DNA of 64,000 nt from CAVQWH01 sp963717595 (GCA_963717595.1 CAVQWH010000001.1:1-64000); one strand, 5' to 3'. Shown: positions 41,035-50,709, counted from the first letter of the stretch. Notes: generated by a model from the letters alone, not told the origin. Numbers and translations: made by a program.

Positions 41035-42456
41035 ATGACACAAACCAGAACCCGATTCGCGCCCAGCCCGACTGGCTTGCTACACGTGGGCGCAACCCGC
41101 ACGGCTTTGTTCGCATGGCTATTAGCACGCCAAGATAACGGGCAGTTTATTTTGCGCATCGAAGACACAGATAAAAACCGCGAGGTTCAAGGCGCCGAAA
41201 AACACATCCAAGACAGCCTTTCGTGGCTTGGCCTAGAGTGGGATGAAGGCTTTGGGAAAGACGGCCAATACGGCCCATATCGCCAAAGTGAGCGTTTAGA
41301 AATTTACAAGCAATGGGCTATAAAGTTAGTCGAAAAAGGCCGGGCATACGCCGACCCTTATTCAACCGAAGAGCTGCAAGCCTTTCGCGAAGAAGCCAAA
41401 GCTAAAAAGCAGCCGTTTCTCTATAGAAACCATCGTCCGCATCCGCCAGCTGGCGGATCGCCTAAATGGGACGGCAGCCAGCCTTTACGCTTTAAATCCG
41501 AACCTAAAAAATATTCCTGGCAAGATGCCGTGATGGGTCAGCTAGATAGTGGTGAGGAAGCGATTGATGACTTTATATTAATAAAATCCGACGGCCACCC
41601 GACTTATAATTTCGCGCACATCGTAGACGACGCTTTGATGAAAATAAGCCACGTAATCCGCAGCCAGGAGTTTATTTCGTCTGTGCCAAAATACTTAAAC
41701 CTTTACGAAGCCCTGAATTTAGAGCCGCCGATTTTGGCAACTTTGCCGTACGTCATGGCAATTGACGGCAAAAAGAAACTTTCCAAACGCGACGGAGCAA
41801 AAGATTTGCTAGATTATGCCCGTGAAGGCTACTTGCCTGAGGCGATGATGAATTTCTTAGCCACGCTAGGCTGGAACGATGGCACCGAACAAGAAGTATT
41901 TTCAGCGCAAGAGTTAGTAAAAAAATTTAGCCTGCAAAGAGTACAGAAATCTCCCAGCCGCTTTGATGAACAACGATTAGTTTGGCTAAACGGCCAATGG
42001 ATCCGCAGGGCCACGCTAGACGAACTTTACAAGAGAGCTGAGAAGTTTTGGCCAGATGAAGCTAATGAAACTGAAGAAGACTATAAAAAAGAGGTTCTTG
42101 CTTTAGTTCAAGACAGGCTAAAGACTTTAAGTGACCTACCACAAGCTACAAGCTATTTCTTCGCCGAACCTGAGCGCGACGAAAGCTTAATTGAAAATAA
42201 CAAAAAGCTGAAGAAAGTACCTCCCGAAAGACGCCAAGAGTTAATTAAGCTAGCTGAGAGAGCTTTAGAAAAAAGTGAATTTACTCCTGGTGCTATCCAG
42301 GAAACTTTGAACAAATTACTTGAAACCACTGGCGAAAAGCCAATGGTGTTATTTAGCTTGATCCGTATCTACACAACTTGGGCGCCTTTTAGCCCCCAGC
42401 TAAATGAGACCCTGGCTTTACTCGGCCGAGACAAAGTCTTGCAACGCCTTAGCTAA
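41035..42456 (+). CDS. gltX: Glutamyl-tRNA synthetase
   Basis: A 473-residue class I synthetase: FAPSPTGLLHVGATRTALF with the HIGH-type motif HVGA, RIEDTD, and KKLSKRDGA as the KMSKS loop near residue 247. No GlnRS or GatCAB gene is in the window, so whether it also charges tRNA-Gln is open. TAAAAT (41023-41028) ends 6 bases before the ATG. Confidence 0.95.
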   Translation: MTQTRTRFAPSPTGLLHVGATRTALFAWLLARQDNGQFILRIEDTDKNREVQGAEKHIQDSLSWLGLEWDEGFGKDGQYGPYRQSERLEIYKQWAIKLVEKGRAYADPYSTEELQAFREEAKAKKQPFLYRNHRPHPPAGGSPKWDGSQPLRFKSEPKKYSWQDAVMGQLDSGEEAIDDFILIKSDGHPTYNFAHIVDDALMKISHVIRSQEFISSVPKYLNLYEALNLEPPILATLPYVMAIDGKKKLSKRDGAKDLLDYAREGYLPEAMMNFLATLGWNDGTEQEVFSAQELVKKFSLQRVQKSPSRFDEQRLVWLNGQWIRRATLDELYKRAEKFWPDEANETEEDYKKEVLALVQDRLKTLSDLPQATSYFFAEPERDESLIENNKKLKKVPPERRQELIKLAERALEKSEFTPGAIQETLNKLLETTGEKPMVLFSLIRIYTTWAPFSPQLNETLALLGRDKVLQRLS

Positions 42457-42508
42457 AGCCCGTTCCCTTACAGTGGTTGACTTTTGTTAATTGGGGTATA
42501 ATATGCTT

Positions 42509-43621
42509 ATGCTTCCACAAACATCAAAACACTGGGACAAAATTCACAAATTCTTACGCGACTACAAAGGCATAAAATACTTTTTTATAGCCTTGGCAAT
42601 TATCATAATTACCGGCGCAACGGTGTGGGCAATTTTGCATAACGCTCCTACGTATCCACCCGGCAGTAATTCCATAAATGCAAAACCTAAGCCAAAGCTA
42701 TATTATTCCCCGTTAACTGGTGAGCAGGTGAAAAATCAGGCTGCTACTCAGCAAGCAGTCACAGCAATCATGATTGAGAACAGCCCTGATGCTAGGCCAC
42801 AATCTGGGCTTAAGAAAGCAGGTGTAGTTTTTGAAGCTATAGCCGAAGGTGGAATTACGCGCTTTTTAGCACTTTACCAACAAGCAAAGCCACAACTCAT
42901 TGGACCAGTACGTAGCGTGCGGCCTTACTATGTTTCTTGGCTAGCACCTTTTCAAGCTAGCGTAGCCCACGTTGGCGGAAGCTATAATGCCCTTAAAACT
43001 GTGCGCAACGGCCATTACAGAGATATAGATGAATTCTTTAATCCGCAAGCTTATTGGCGATCTACCGACCGCTGGGCACCTCATAATGTATATACCAGTT
43101 TTGCCAAGCTGGGCCAGCTAAATAAATCTAAAGGTTATAAAACCTCGCACTTTAAAGGTTTTGTTCGCGTAAAGCCAGATGATAAAAAATCAGTAAACGC
43201 TGAGAAAAAAGTTGAGAAAACCGCTGCCAAAGCAAATCACATTGATATAAGCATTTCTAGCGCGGAATATAACGTCCACTATAACTACAGTAAATCCGGC
43301 AAAGCTTATGTGCGTTATGAGGGCGGAGTACCTCACGTAGACCGCGAAAAAGGCCAAATTACTCCTAAGGTTGTAATTGCCATAAAAGTGCCTACCAAGA
43401 TAGCCTGGGAAGATGGCTATCGGGAGCAAATGACAACCATTGGCCGCGGCCAAGCTTATATATTCCAACACGGCATAGTAAGAAAAGCTACCTGGAGTAA
43501 AAAGAGCCAATTTGCCCAGATACGCTTCCTAGATAGCGATGGTAAAGATATCCCATTGCTGCCAGGCCAAACTTGGATAACCGCCATACCAATCGACCAG
43601 AGGGTTACATGGAACAAGTAG
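42509..43621 (+). CDS. DUF3048 (YerB-like) surface protein
   Basis: A 370-residue protein with a membrane helix at about 27-45 followed by a DUF3048 domain (SPLTGEQV, AIMIENSPDARPQSGL, GGITRFLALYQ, GPVRSVRPYYV). YerB-type proteins are extracellular and poorly understood. TATAAT occupies 42497-42502, so an ATG at 42503 would lie upstream of the expected transcript start. The second ATG, 42509, coincides with it and is the likely leaderless start. Confidence 0.85.
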   Translation: MLPQTSKHWDKIHKFLRDYKGIKYFFIALAIIIITGATVWAILHNAPTYPPGSNSINAKPKPKLYYSPLTGEQVKNQAATQQAVTAIMIENSPDARPQSGLKKAGVVFEAIAEGGITRFLALYQQAKPQLIGPVRSVRPYYVSWLAPFQASVAHVGGSYNALKTVRNGHYRDIDEFFNPQAYWRSTDRWAPHNVYTSFAKLGQLNKSKGYKTSHFKGFVRVKPDDKKSVNAEKKVEKTAAKANHIDISISSAEYNVHYNYSKSGKAYVRYEGGVPHVDREKGQITPKVVIAIKVPTKIAWEDGYREQMTTIGRGQAYIFQHGIVRKATWSKKSQFAQIRFLDSDGKDIPLLPGQTWITAIPIDQRVTWNK

Positions 43622-45018
43622 CAAGTCATAAAAGATTGCTAGCCACAACAGGATATATTTTACTAGCACAGACAGTTATAGTCGCAATGACCGTGTTATG
43701 GGCTAGGCTTTTATTGCCAGCATTATCTGCGGGACTATCTACTAATTTTTGGTTTGCCTGGATTGCGCCTTTGGCATTTTTAGAAATAGGGAGCAGCTAT
43801 TTGTTAGCTCAAATGATTCAAAAAAACCAGCCAAAACCAGAGCCAGCTAAACCAGAGCCTAACATTCAGAAAAAGCCGGTTGATAAAACGGCTTTTTATA
43901 CGACTCTGCTAGATTACGTACCCGGCGGCGTCATAATTCTAAACAATAAAAGGGAAGTGGTTTATGCCAACGAACAGGCGCCAACTCGAATAACGCCCAA
44001 GGGCAATCGAGAAATTGACCTTTCTTTTTCAGCCACCCAGCTTGACGCCTGGTTGACTGAATGCGAAAACAACAAAGTAAGCGCTGAAGTAACCTGGACG
44101 CGTCTTCGCAACCGCTTTGCGGACGATGAAAAGAAGTTACGTTTTTACGACGTAATAGCCTCTTACCATAAAGATGGCAGAGACGGAGTTGAAACTATTT
44201 TGCTCACAATTGAGCGAACGAAAGCTTATTCGCTCGACGAAGAAGACCTGGATTTTATAGCCTTGGCAGCCCACGAGCTTCGCGGGCCTATCACCGTGAT
44301 ACGCGGCTATCTGAAAGTCCTGGCAAAAGAACTGCACAGCAAGCTTAATGTTGATGAACTGGCACTTTTAAATCGTCTTAGCGTTTCGGCCAACCGGCTG
44401 GGAACTTACATCAACAACACTATGAACGCGTCGCGTTATGACAGGCGACATTTAAAACTTTACTTACAAGAATACAACTTAAGCGATATCTATCGAAATA
44501 TTGAAGACGACCTGCAGTTAAGAGCCAAAACGCAGAACCGTAACTTAGCGGCCAATATACCCAAAGATCTGCCGACCATAGCCGCAGACCGCAACACACT
44601 ACAAGAAGTCATCACAAACTTAGTAGACAATGCCATTAAATACAGCAACGAAAGTGGCTTGATTACACTGGGAGCAAAAGCTGATGGTAAATTTGTCGAG
44701 GTCTGGGTAAAAGACGATGGTATAGGAATTCCCAGCTCCGTCATTGACCATATTTTCGATAAGTTTTACCGTTCGTTTCGCTCGCGCGAGAGTACGGCTG
44801 GCACAGGCCTAGGGCTTTACCTTTCTAAAGCAATTATTGAGTCACACGGCGGTGTTATGAACGTTATCAGCCAGGAAGGACACGGCTCGACATTTAGTTT
44901 CACGGTGCCAATTTATGCAACGGTTGCCGAAAAGCTTAAAGCCAGCGATAATAGCAATGAAGGAATTATTGAAGATTCTAGCAGTTGGATAAAAAATCAT
45001 GGCAGAGTCCGGGGATAA
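43609..45018 (+). CDS. Sensor histidine kinase
   Basis: A 469-residue kinase: two N-terminal helices (about 12-32, 40-60), a PAS-like segment (YVPGGVIILNNKREVVYANE near 103), a HisKA box IALAAHELRGP with the phospho-acceptor His near 228 and a HATPase with NLVDNAIKY, DDGIGIP and GTGLGLYL. Overlaps the DUF3048 gene by 13 bases; the start is ATG 43609 after AGAGGG. Partner receiver follows at 45021. Confidence 0.92.
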   Translation: MEQVASHKRLLATTGYILLAQTVIVAMTVLWARLLLPALSAGLSTNFWFAWIAPLAFLEIGSSYLLAQMIQKNQPKPEPAKPEPNIQKKPVDKTAFYTTLLDYVPGGVIILNNKREVVYANEQAPTRITPKGNREIDLSFSATQLDAWLTECENNKVSAEVTWTRLRNRFADDEKKLRFYDVIASYHKDGRDGVETILLTIERTKAYSLDEEDLDFIALAAHELRGPITVIRGYLKVLAKELHSKLNVDELALLNRLSVSANRLGTYINNTMNASRYDRRHLKLYLQEYNLSDIYRNIEDDLQLRAKTQNRNLAANIPKDLPTIAADRNTLQEVITNLVDNAIKYSNESGLITLGAKADGKFVEVWVKDDGIGIPSSVIDHIFDKFYRSFRSRESTAGTGLGLYLSKAIIESHGGVMNVISQEGHGSTFSFTVPIYATVAEKLKASDNSNEGIIEDSSSWIKNHGRVRG

Positions 45019-45020
45019 AA

Positions 45021-45407
45021 ATGGCTAAAATACACACAATTTTATGCATAGAAGATGACCGTTTTATAGGCGAAATGTACGTGCGCAGTTTGCGCCAGGC
45101 CGGCTACGAAGTCGACTGGGTAGTAAGCGGCAAAGATGGCTTAGCCGTCGCTAAAAGCAAGACCTACGATTTAATTTTGCTCGACGTCATGCTGCCAGAA
45201 GAGAAGGGCGGAGATATATTGGCAGATTTGCGAGGCAAAAAAGATCTTATCCCTAACACAAAAATTTTGGTTATGACAAACTTCGACCTAGACGACAAAG
45301 AACGAATCAGCCTGCAAAAACAAGTTGATGGCTACCTCACGAAAGCCGACATTACACCCGGCCATTTGCTGGATATTATCGCCGACTTAAGCAAAGACGA
45401 CAGCTAG
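45021..45407 (+). CDS. Single-domain response regulator
   Basis: A 128-residue CheY-like receiver: acidic pair IEDD, phospho-acceptor Asp in LLDVMLP, Thr in VMTN and Lys in YLTKAD. No output domain, so it must act through protein contacts. It starts two bases after the kinase stop codon; cognate pair. Confidence 0.92.
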   Translation: MAKIHTILCIEDDRFIGEMYVRSLRQAGYEVDWVVSGKDGLAVAKSKTYDLILLDVMLPEEKGGDILADLRGKKDLIPNTKILVMTNFDLDDKERISLQKQVDGYLTKADITPGHLLDIIADLSKDDS

Positions 45408-45457
45408 ACAGAGGTGAAGTAGTTTGCTACATTAGTTCGTGCTAGCTAAAAGCTTTC

Positions 45458-45534
45458 GGCCCCTTCGTCTAGTGGTCCAGGATATCTGGTTCTCATCCAG
45501 AAGATCGCGGGTTCGAATCCCGCAGGGGTCACCA
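45458..45534 (+). tRNA. tRNA-Glu(CTC)
   Basis: Acceptor GGCCCCT/AGGGGTC, anticodon stem TCTGG/CCAGA around TTCTCAT (anticodon CTC), T-arm GTTCGAATC, encoded CCA. Confidence 0.93.
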
Positions 45535-45576
45535 GAAAATAAATTGCCACCTTCAGGTGGTTGTTTATTTTCTGGT
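45531..45576. terminator. Long palindrome overlapping the tRNA-Glu 3' end
   Basis: ACCAGAAAATAAA / TTTATTTTCTGGT, with an inner CCACC/GGTGG stem and a TTCA loop. The first arm includes the ACCA end of the tRNA. It would stop transcription in both directions or guide 3' processing. Confidence 0.75.
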
Positions 45577-45690
45577 AATTCTCTTCAGAGAATCGAAACC
45601 GCGAAGCGGGTACGGTGGAGCGAGGACGCGCACAGGAATTTATTCCGAGCACGCCGCAGCGGAAGAGGGCGTAGCCCGCTATCCCGAAGT
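45577..45690 (+). repeat. Dispersed repeat, copy behind tRNA-Glu
   Basis: Contains ATTCTC/GAGAAT hairpin, TCGAA, CGCGAAGCG, an exact 17-bp GCGCACAGGAATTTATT (45628-45644), CGAGCAC and GGGCGTAGCCCGCTATCC. The same blocks in the same order occur on the minus strand at 2929-3045. Confidence 0.6.
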
Positions 45691-45718
45691 TTAGGGTATT
45701 TTATTATAAAATACTTGC

Positions 45719-46639
45719 ATGGTTACATTACAGGATATTAAGTTTGCCCAGAAAAGAATAAGCCCTTATGTGCATAAGACACCAATTATTACAAGCCGCT
45801 CAATAGATAGGTATTTAGATAAAGCTGTATATTTTAAATCCGAACACTTACAAAAAACTGGTAGCTTTAAAGCTCGCGGTGCTTTGAACGCTGCCCTGCA
45901 AGCAGGTGATGTAAAGGGCTTTATTGCGGTATCTTCAGGCAATCACGCACAGGCCGTAGCTTATGCAGCACAAATAATTAAAACTAAGGCTTTGGTTATT
46001 ATGCCTCAAGATAGTTCATCTCTTAAAATCAATGCCGCTAAGTCATATGGGGCAGAAGTTTTCACAAACGGCGTAACAGTCGAGAATAGAGAACGAGTCT
46101 TAGAAGACATGATTGAAAAAACAGGCTATCACCTTATTCATCCTTTTAACGATGAGCGAGTAATCGCCGGGCAAGGAACGCAGGCGCTCGAATTACTAGA
46201 GCAAGTAAAAAATTTCGACGCAGTGTTAGCTGCTGTTGGTGGGGGAGGGCTATTAAGCGGCATCGCCACGGCAATAAAAAATATTAAGCCTAATATTGAA
46301 GTAATCGGAGTAGAGCCAGAATTAGCCAACGATGCTCAGCAGAGCCTGGAAGCTGGAAAAATAATCACCCTAAAAGAAGCTCCGAATACAGTTGCTGATG
46401 CCGTGAGAGCAATGAAAGTTGGCAACAAAACATTCTCTCATATTCAAAAATACGCTGACCGTATACTCACAGTACCTGATGAGACTATAATCGAAGCTCA
46501 TAAATTACTGATGCAAAGAACCAAGCAAGTAGTTGAGCCTACAGCAGCTTTGGCTTTCGCCCCGCTGTTAATGGACTATGACTTGCCAAGTAAGGTTGCT
46601 GTAATTCTGTCTGGCGGTAACTGGCTGCCAGATATTTAG
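45719..46639 (+). CDS. PLP-dependent threonine/serine dehydratase-like enzyme
   Basis: A 306-residue fold type II PLP enzyme: KTGSFKARGA with the Schiff-base Lys near residue 51, SSGNHAQAVA, the glycine loop VGGGGLLSG near residue 174 and a final SGGN. The regulatory ACT domain of biosynthetic IlvA is missing, so it resembles catabolic threonine dehydratase or serine racemase. TATAAA (45705-45710) ends 8 bases before the ATG. Confidence 0.88.
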   Translation: MVTLQDIKFAQKRISPYVHKTPIITSRSIDRYLDKAVYFKSEHLQKTGSFKARGALNAALQAGDVKGFIAVSSGNHAQAVAYAAQIIKTKALVIMPQDSSSLKINAAKSYGAEVFTNGVTVENRERVLEDMIEKTGYHLIHPFNDERVIAGQGTQALELLEQVKNFDAVLAAVGGGGLLSGIATAIKNIKPNIEVIGVEPELANDAQQSLEAGKIITLKEAPNTVADAVRAMKVGNKTFSHIQKYADRILTVPDETIIEAHKLLMQRTKQVVEPTAALAFAPLLMDYDLPSKVAVILSGGNWLPDI

Positions 46640-46653
46640 ACGTTTTACAAAAA

Positions 46654-47082
46654 CTAATCTAAAAACTTACTATAATCTACGAAGTTCTTGTGATAGTGGT
46701 GATTTTTTTGGCCGCCCGTAATTTTGTATCCTAGAGATTCGTATAGATACTTAGCATCCCAATCTTCACCAGTTTGTAAAAACATTTTATGTGAACCTTC
46801 TTGTTTAGCAATTTCTTCAGCCTTTAGCATTAGTTGCTTGCCAATGCCTTTTCCTTGAAGATTGTGCGCAACTAGAATGTCTTTAACTTCAGCTACACCG
46901 TGCCTAACCACCAAATATAGCACCCCTACAATTTGATTGTCCTCCATAGCCCTAAGATAATAAGTAGAGCTATCATTCCAATCAACATCATGCCCGTAGT
47001 GGGCCTTGTCAGCAATTTTCCATTCTTTTTTAGTAAAGGCTTTAATCGCGTCGTCAGTTGCATTTGTAACATTAATTTTCAT
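46654..47082 (-). CDS. GNAT-family N-acetyltransferase
   Basis: A 142-residue GNAT protein with the acetyl-CoA loop VAHNLQGKGIGKQLM near residue 75 and a C-terminal YLYESLGYK. Acceptor unknown. Two ATGs are possible; 47082 lies 6 bases after a TATTAT box and fits the leaderless pattern better than 47091. Confidence 0.86.
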   Translation of the reverse strand: MKINVTNATDDAIKAFTKKEWKIADKAHYGHDVDWNDSSTYYLRAMEDNQIVGVLYLVVRHGVAEVKDILVAHNLQGKGIGKQLMLKAEEIAKQEGSHKMFLQTGEDWDAKYLYESLGYKITGGQKNHHYHKNFVDYSKFLD

Positions 47083-47173
47083 AGTCTCCATAATATCAGC
47101 TTTACCAAAAATAATTCACTTCCTGCATATTATTCCGCCAGCCCTTGTCTCTCACGCTAATATTCGTCATAAT

Positions 47174-47187
47174 AAACATTAATGTTT
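47174..47187. repeat. 14-bp perfect palindrome before the second kinase gene
   Basis: AAACATT-AATGTTT, 15 bases before the presumed start codon. Possible operator. Confidence 0.45.
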
Positions 47188-47202
47188 TAAGGGGGGCGTA
47201 CT

Positions 47203-48987
47203 ATTAAGCCAATCGCTACTATCTCACCATTTTGGTATCGGCGCGTTTGTGAAATTGCGCTGGTTGTCGCTTCTATCATCGTTGGCCTTTATGTTGTTGG
47301 CTGGCTTCATAGTGACAGCTTGGCTAATACGAAACTACTGATTCCGCTGCATGTAGCCATCATGGCTATCATTACTGCGTGCGCCAGTTTGATAGCTTAC
47401 ATTTGGGCACCGCAAAAATATATTCATTTCATTGCGCTTGGCGTATTTTACTTTTTAGTAGCAACCAGCGGAGCACTCTTAATTAGCACTGGCTTAATTG
47501 ATTCGCCATTCATTGTGCTTTGGATGTTCCTAGGAGTATTTGCCGGGCTGTTTGGCACTTACGGATTACTGCCGCTAATCTTGGTGGTAAACGGCTATTT
47601 GCTGGTAGATTTTTTTGTGTTCAAAGATTTGAGCACGTCTAGCGACTTTATTATATTTGGCTTAGCTTATGAGCTGCCGCTAATCGTAAGCTATTTAGTA
47701 TGGCATCAAAAAACAGTTCGTGAAGTTAGCGGAGATAGAGCTTATAGTGCTCTTGCAAAAGAGCTTAGCCAGGTTGCTAACAAGTCTGAAATAGTAATTA
47801 ATGCCATTGGCGACGGCGTGATCGCAGTAGACAACACTGGAATCATCCAGCTTATCAACCCGGCAGCGCAAACTATCATTGGCTGGGGCAAACAAGATGC
47901 AATTAAGCTAGACTACCGCTCGATTTTAAAGTTGCTTGATAAGACTGGTAAACAGGTTAATGAGACAACTGACCCTGTGCAACAAGTGCTTCATACTAAC
48001 CAAACCGTAGTTACGAATGATCTTACGTTAGTTACAAATTCGGGCAAAAAAATTCTGGTATCAGTGCTAGTTTCACCAGTAGGGCAAAGTAGTGCCGGCG
48101 CGATTATAGTGTTTAGAGACATTACAAAACAAAAACAAGAAGAGCAGCAGCAAGCTGAGTTTATTTCTACCGCTAGCCACGAAATGCGCACACCCGTAGC
48201 GGCTATCGAAGGATATTTGGGTCTGGCACTAAACCCTGAAACGGCTACGATTGACGACAAAGCACGAAATTATCTGCAAAAAGCCCATGAGTCAGCCCAA
48301 CACCTGGGCAGGCTTTTCCAAGATTTGTTAGACGTAACACGTCTTGAAGATGGACGATTAAAAAACAATCCGAAAGTCATAGATGTAGTTGCTTTTGCCG
48401 AAGATGTAATAAACGGCCTAAACGAAACCGCCAAAGCCAAGGGGCTAATTCTTCTATTTAAACCAAAGTCAGGTAAAAGCAACATAGGACTGGCAAGGCG
48501 TTTAAATCCGGTATTTTATGTTAACGCTGACGCCGACCACTTGCGCGAAGTTCTCTCTAACTTAGTTGAAAATGCCGTGAAATACACTAAGCAAGGCGAC
48601 GTGACTGTAGATGTTACTGGTGATAACGACCAGGTGACTGTCAGCGTGAAAGACACTGGCATTGGCATTCCGCCAGAGGATGTAAGCCATCTTTTCCAAA
48701 AATTTTACCGTGTAGACAATAGTGACACGCGCGAGATCGGCGGCACAGGCTTAGGCTTGTATCTATGTAGAAGATTAGTAGAAGCTATGAACGGACGCAT
48801 TTGGGTCAAAAGCGAACTAGGCAGGGGGAGTACTTTCTTCGTTTCACTAGCCCGACTCAGCCACGAAGAAGCAACTGCGAGAATTGAACAGTCCACAAAT
48901 ACGCTTGTTGCAAACCCGCCGCAAACGCAAGCCGCTGCGCCCCAAAATCCTCAAACTCCACCCCCCACAAATCCACAAAAACCATAA
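47203..48987 (+). CDS. Membrane sensor histidine kinase, probable ATT start
   Basis: The kinase has several membrane helices, a PAS domain (near residue 185, INAIGDGVIAVDNTG), a HisKA box TASHEMRTP with the phospho-His and a HATPase (NLVENAVKY, DTGIGIP, GGTGLGLYLC), ending in a proline-rich tail. The first standard start in frame is TTG 47320, but the frame is open back to 47191 and encodes a clean extra membrane helix (VCEIALVVASIIVGLYVV). An AAGGGGGG Shine-Dalgarno lies 6-7 bases before ATT 47203, which I take as the start. Partner receiver at 49033. Confidence 0.85.
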   Translation: MKPIATISPFWYRRVCEIALVVASIIVGLYVVGWLHSDSLANTKLLIPLHVAIMAIITACASLIAYIWAPQKYIHFIALGVFYFLVATSGALLISTGLIDSPFIVLWMFLGVFAGLFGTYGLLPLILVVNGYLLVDFFVFKDLSTSSDFIIFGLAYELPLIVSYLVWHQKTVREVSGDRAYSALAKELSQVANKSEIVINAIGDGVIAVDNTGIIQLINPAAQTIIGWGKQDAIKLDYRSILKLLDKTGKQVNETTDPVQQVLHTNQTVVTNDLTLVTNSGKKILVSVLVSPVGQSSAGAIIVFRDITKQKQEEQQQAEFISTASHEMRTPVAAIEGYLGLALNPETATIDDKARNYLQKAHESAQHLGRLFQDLLDVTRLEDGRLKNNPKVIDVVAFAEDVINGLNETAKAKGLILLFKPKSGKSNIGLARRLNPVFYVNADADHLREVLSNLVENAVKYTKQGDVTVDVTGDNDQVTVSVKDTGIGIPPEDVSHLFQKFYRVDNSDTREIGGTGLGLYLCRRLVEAMNGRIWVKSELGRGSTFFVSLARLSHEEATARIEQSTNTLVANPPQTQAAAPQNPQTPPPTNPQKP

Positions 48988-49032
48988 GGGCTATAGCATT
49001 TTTTTTAACAACGTCATACAATAGTAAGCGAT

Positions 49033-49938
49033 ATGACGAAGATTATGCTTGTCGAAGATGACAAGAGTCTACGCGAAATATATGGCGTAAGACTGTTGGC
49101 CGAAGGTTATGACATCGTATCAGCTGGCGATGGTGAGGAAGCTCTCGCTATGGCCATAAAAGACAGGCCTCAGTTAATTATCAGCGATGTAATGATGCCA
49201 AAAATCAGCGGCTTTGACATGCTTGATATTTTGCGATCAACCACCGAAACCAAAAACATCAAAGTGATAATGATGACCGCCTTAAGCTCAGAAGAACAAA
49301 GAGCCAGAGGCGAGCAGCTAGGCGCAGACCGCTACTTAGTAAAATCCCAAATTGGTATCGAAGATGTAGTCCGCTCTGTACATGAAGTATTAGGCGATAG
49401 CCCAGTCGGCAAAAAAAAACCCGCTGCTCCTGCAGGTAGTGCTCCTAGCAGTCCTGCTAAAGCGCCTTTTTCCAGTCCGCAGCCAACCGCTCCTGCTAAT
49501 GCACCGGTGCCTCCACCGCCACCAGCACCTTCAGAGCCTAGCAAAACATCTAGCTCAAGCTCTTCTGGCAACACCAATACTAGCTCTATTCCGCAGCCAA
49601 CAGCACCTTTTTCTTCACCGCGCCCGGCTTCTTTAGGCGAGCGGGTTATTCAGCCGCTTCCTGACAACCCACGTAAACAAATAAACATAAACGAGCTACT
49701 AGACAGAGAGCTGAGCCAAGATAGGCCATCTTTATCGCCAACGCCTCCACCGCAGGCTCCAACACCACCTCCGCCACCTGCGCCTCCAGAGCCTCCTTCA
49801 AACCCAGTGCCTGAGCCAACAGACCCTGCTGTAGATGATTCACCACAGGAACCCCAAGCGCCCCCTGCGCCAGAACCACCAGCCCCACAATCACCTCCGC
49901 CACCACCGCAGGCTCCGCCAAACCCACAAGCACAGTAA
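49033..49938 (+). CDS. Response regulator with proline-rich tail
   Basis: A 301-residue protein. Residues 1-120 are a complete receiver (VEDDKS, phospho-Asp in IISDVMMP, MMTA, YLVKS). The remaining 180 residues are a disordered tail of proline, alanine, serine and glutamine with runs of four to five prolines and one short charged helix (KQININELLDRELS). No DNA-binding domain is present. The tail could bind SH3-, WW- or profilin-like partners or act as a spacer. Follows its kinase by 45 bases. Confidence 0.88.
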   Translation: MTKIMLVEDDKSLREIYGVRLLAEGYDIVSAGDGEEALAMAIKDRPQLIISDVMMPKISGFDMLDILRSTTETKNIKVIMMTALSSEEQRARGEQLGADRYLVKSQIGIEDVVRSVHEVLGDSPVGKKKPAAPAGSAPSSPAKAPFSSPQPTAPANAPVPPPPPAPSEPSKTSSSSSSGNTNTSSIPQPTAPFSSPRPASLGERVIQPLPDNPRKQININELLDRELSQDRPSLSPTPPPQAPTPPPPPAPPEPPSNPVPEPTDPAVDDSPQEPQAPPAPEPPAPQSPPPPPQAPPNPQAQ

Positions 49939-49957
49939 ATTGCTCTATACTTAACTC

Positions 49958-50641
49958 ATGAGTAAAAATACCGAGTCTATGCGGTTAAATAAGCATTTGG
50001 CTTTGCATTTAGGGATTAGTAGACGTGAAGCCGATGAATTGATAGCGAGCGGAAAAGTTAAAGTAGACGACCAAGTAGCTAGTTTAGGCCAGCAAGTTTT
50101 GCCAAGGCAAAATATTACAATTAATAATCAGCCGGTTAAAAAATCTGTTTCTAAAAAATATATAGCGCTAAATAAACCTGTAGGTTATGTGTGTTCGCGG
50201 CGCAGGCAAGGTGAAACTCCTACGATTTACGAGCTCTTACCAGACTCTATGCAAAACTTAAAAACCGTTGGCCGGCTAGACAAAGATAGCTCCGGAATTA
50301 TCATTCTTACTAATGACGGAGATTTTGCCCACCAAATGACGCACCCGAAATTTGGCAAAGAAAAAGTTTATGAAGTTCGGCTTGATAAAAATCTAGCTAC
50401 CCAAGACAAAGAAGCAATAGAGAAGGGAATTAATCTAGAGGACGGCCCAAGTAAACTTTTAGTAAAAGAATTTTCGGACAAAAAGTACCTTATAAAAATG
50501 CACGAAGGCCGCAACCGCCAAATCCGCCGGACATTTGCAGCGCTAGGCTATAAAGTAACCAAACTTCACCGCATAAAGTTTGGTAAGTTTGAAATAAAAA
50601 ATAACTTGCCACCAGGCAAGTTTGAAGAAGTTTCAATTTAA
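49958..50641 (+). CDS. 16S/23S rRNA pseudouridine synthase, RsuA/RluB family
   Basis: A 227-residue enzyme: S4 RNA-binding domain (MRLNKHLALHLGISRREADELI), KPVGYVCS, the catalytic VGRLDKDSSG near residue 106 with the Asp, and EGRNRQIRR near residue 185. TATACT (49946-49951) ends 6 bases before the ATG. Confidence 0.92.
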   Translation: MSKNTESMRLNKHLALHLGISRREADELIASGKVKVDDQVASLGQQVLPRQNITINNQPVKKSVSKKYIALNKPVGYVCSRRRQGETPTIYELLPDSMQNLKTVGRLDKDSSGIIILTNDGDFAHQMTHPKFGKEKVYEVRLDKNLATQDKEAIEKGINLEDGPSKLLVKEFSDKKYLIKMHEGRNRQIRRTFAALGYKVTKLHRIKFGKFEIKNNLPPGKFEEVSI

Positions 50642-50677
50642 ACGACAAGCAGACAAGTCGATAAGCCATACAATGTA

Positions 50678-50709
50678 GTGCAGGCTGCCAAATATTTGAC
50701 AGCCTGCAC
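50678..50709. terminator. Hairpin between convergent genes
   Basis: GTGCAGGCTG/CAGCCTGCAC perfect stem with a 12-base loop. Confidence 0.65.

Noticed and set aside
49400..49933. Minus-strand and alternative frames opposite the proline-rich tail
   Set aside because: Proline codon runs give long glycine/alanine or leucine frames on the other strand; the receiver frame has the domain and start.
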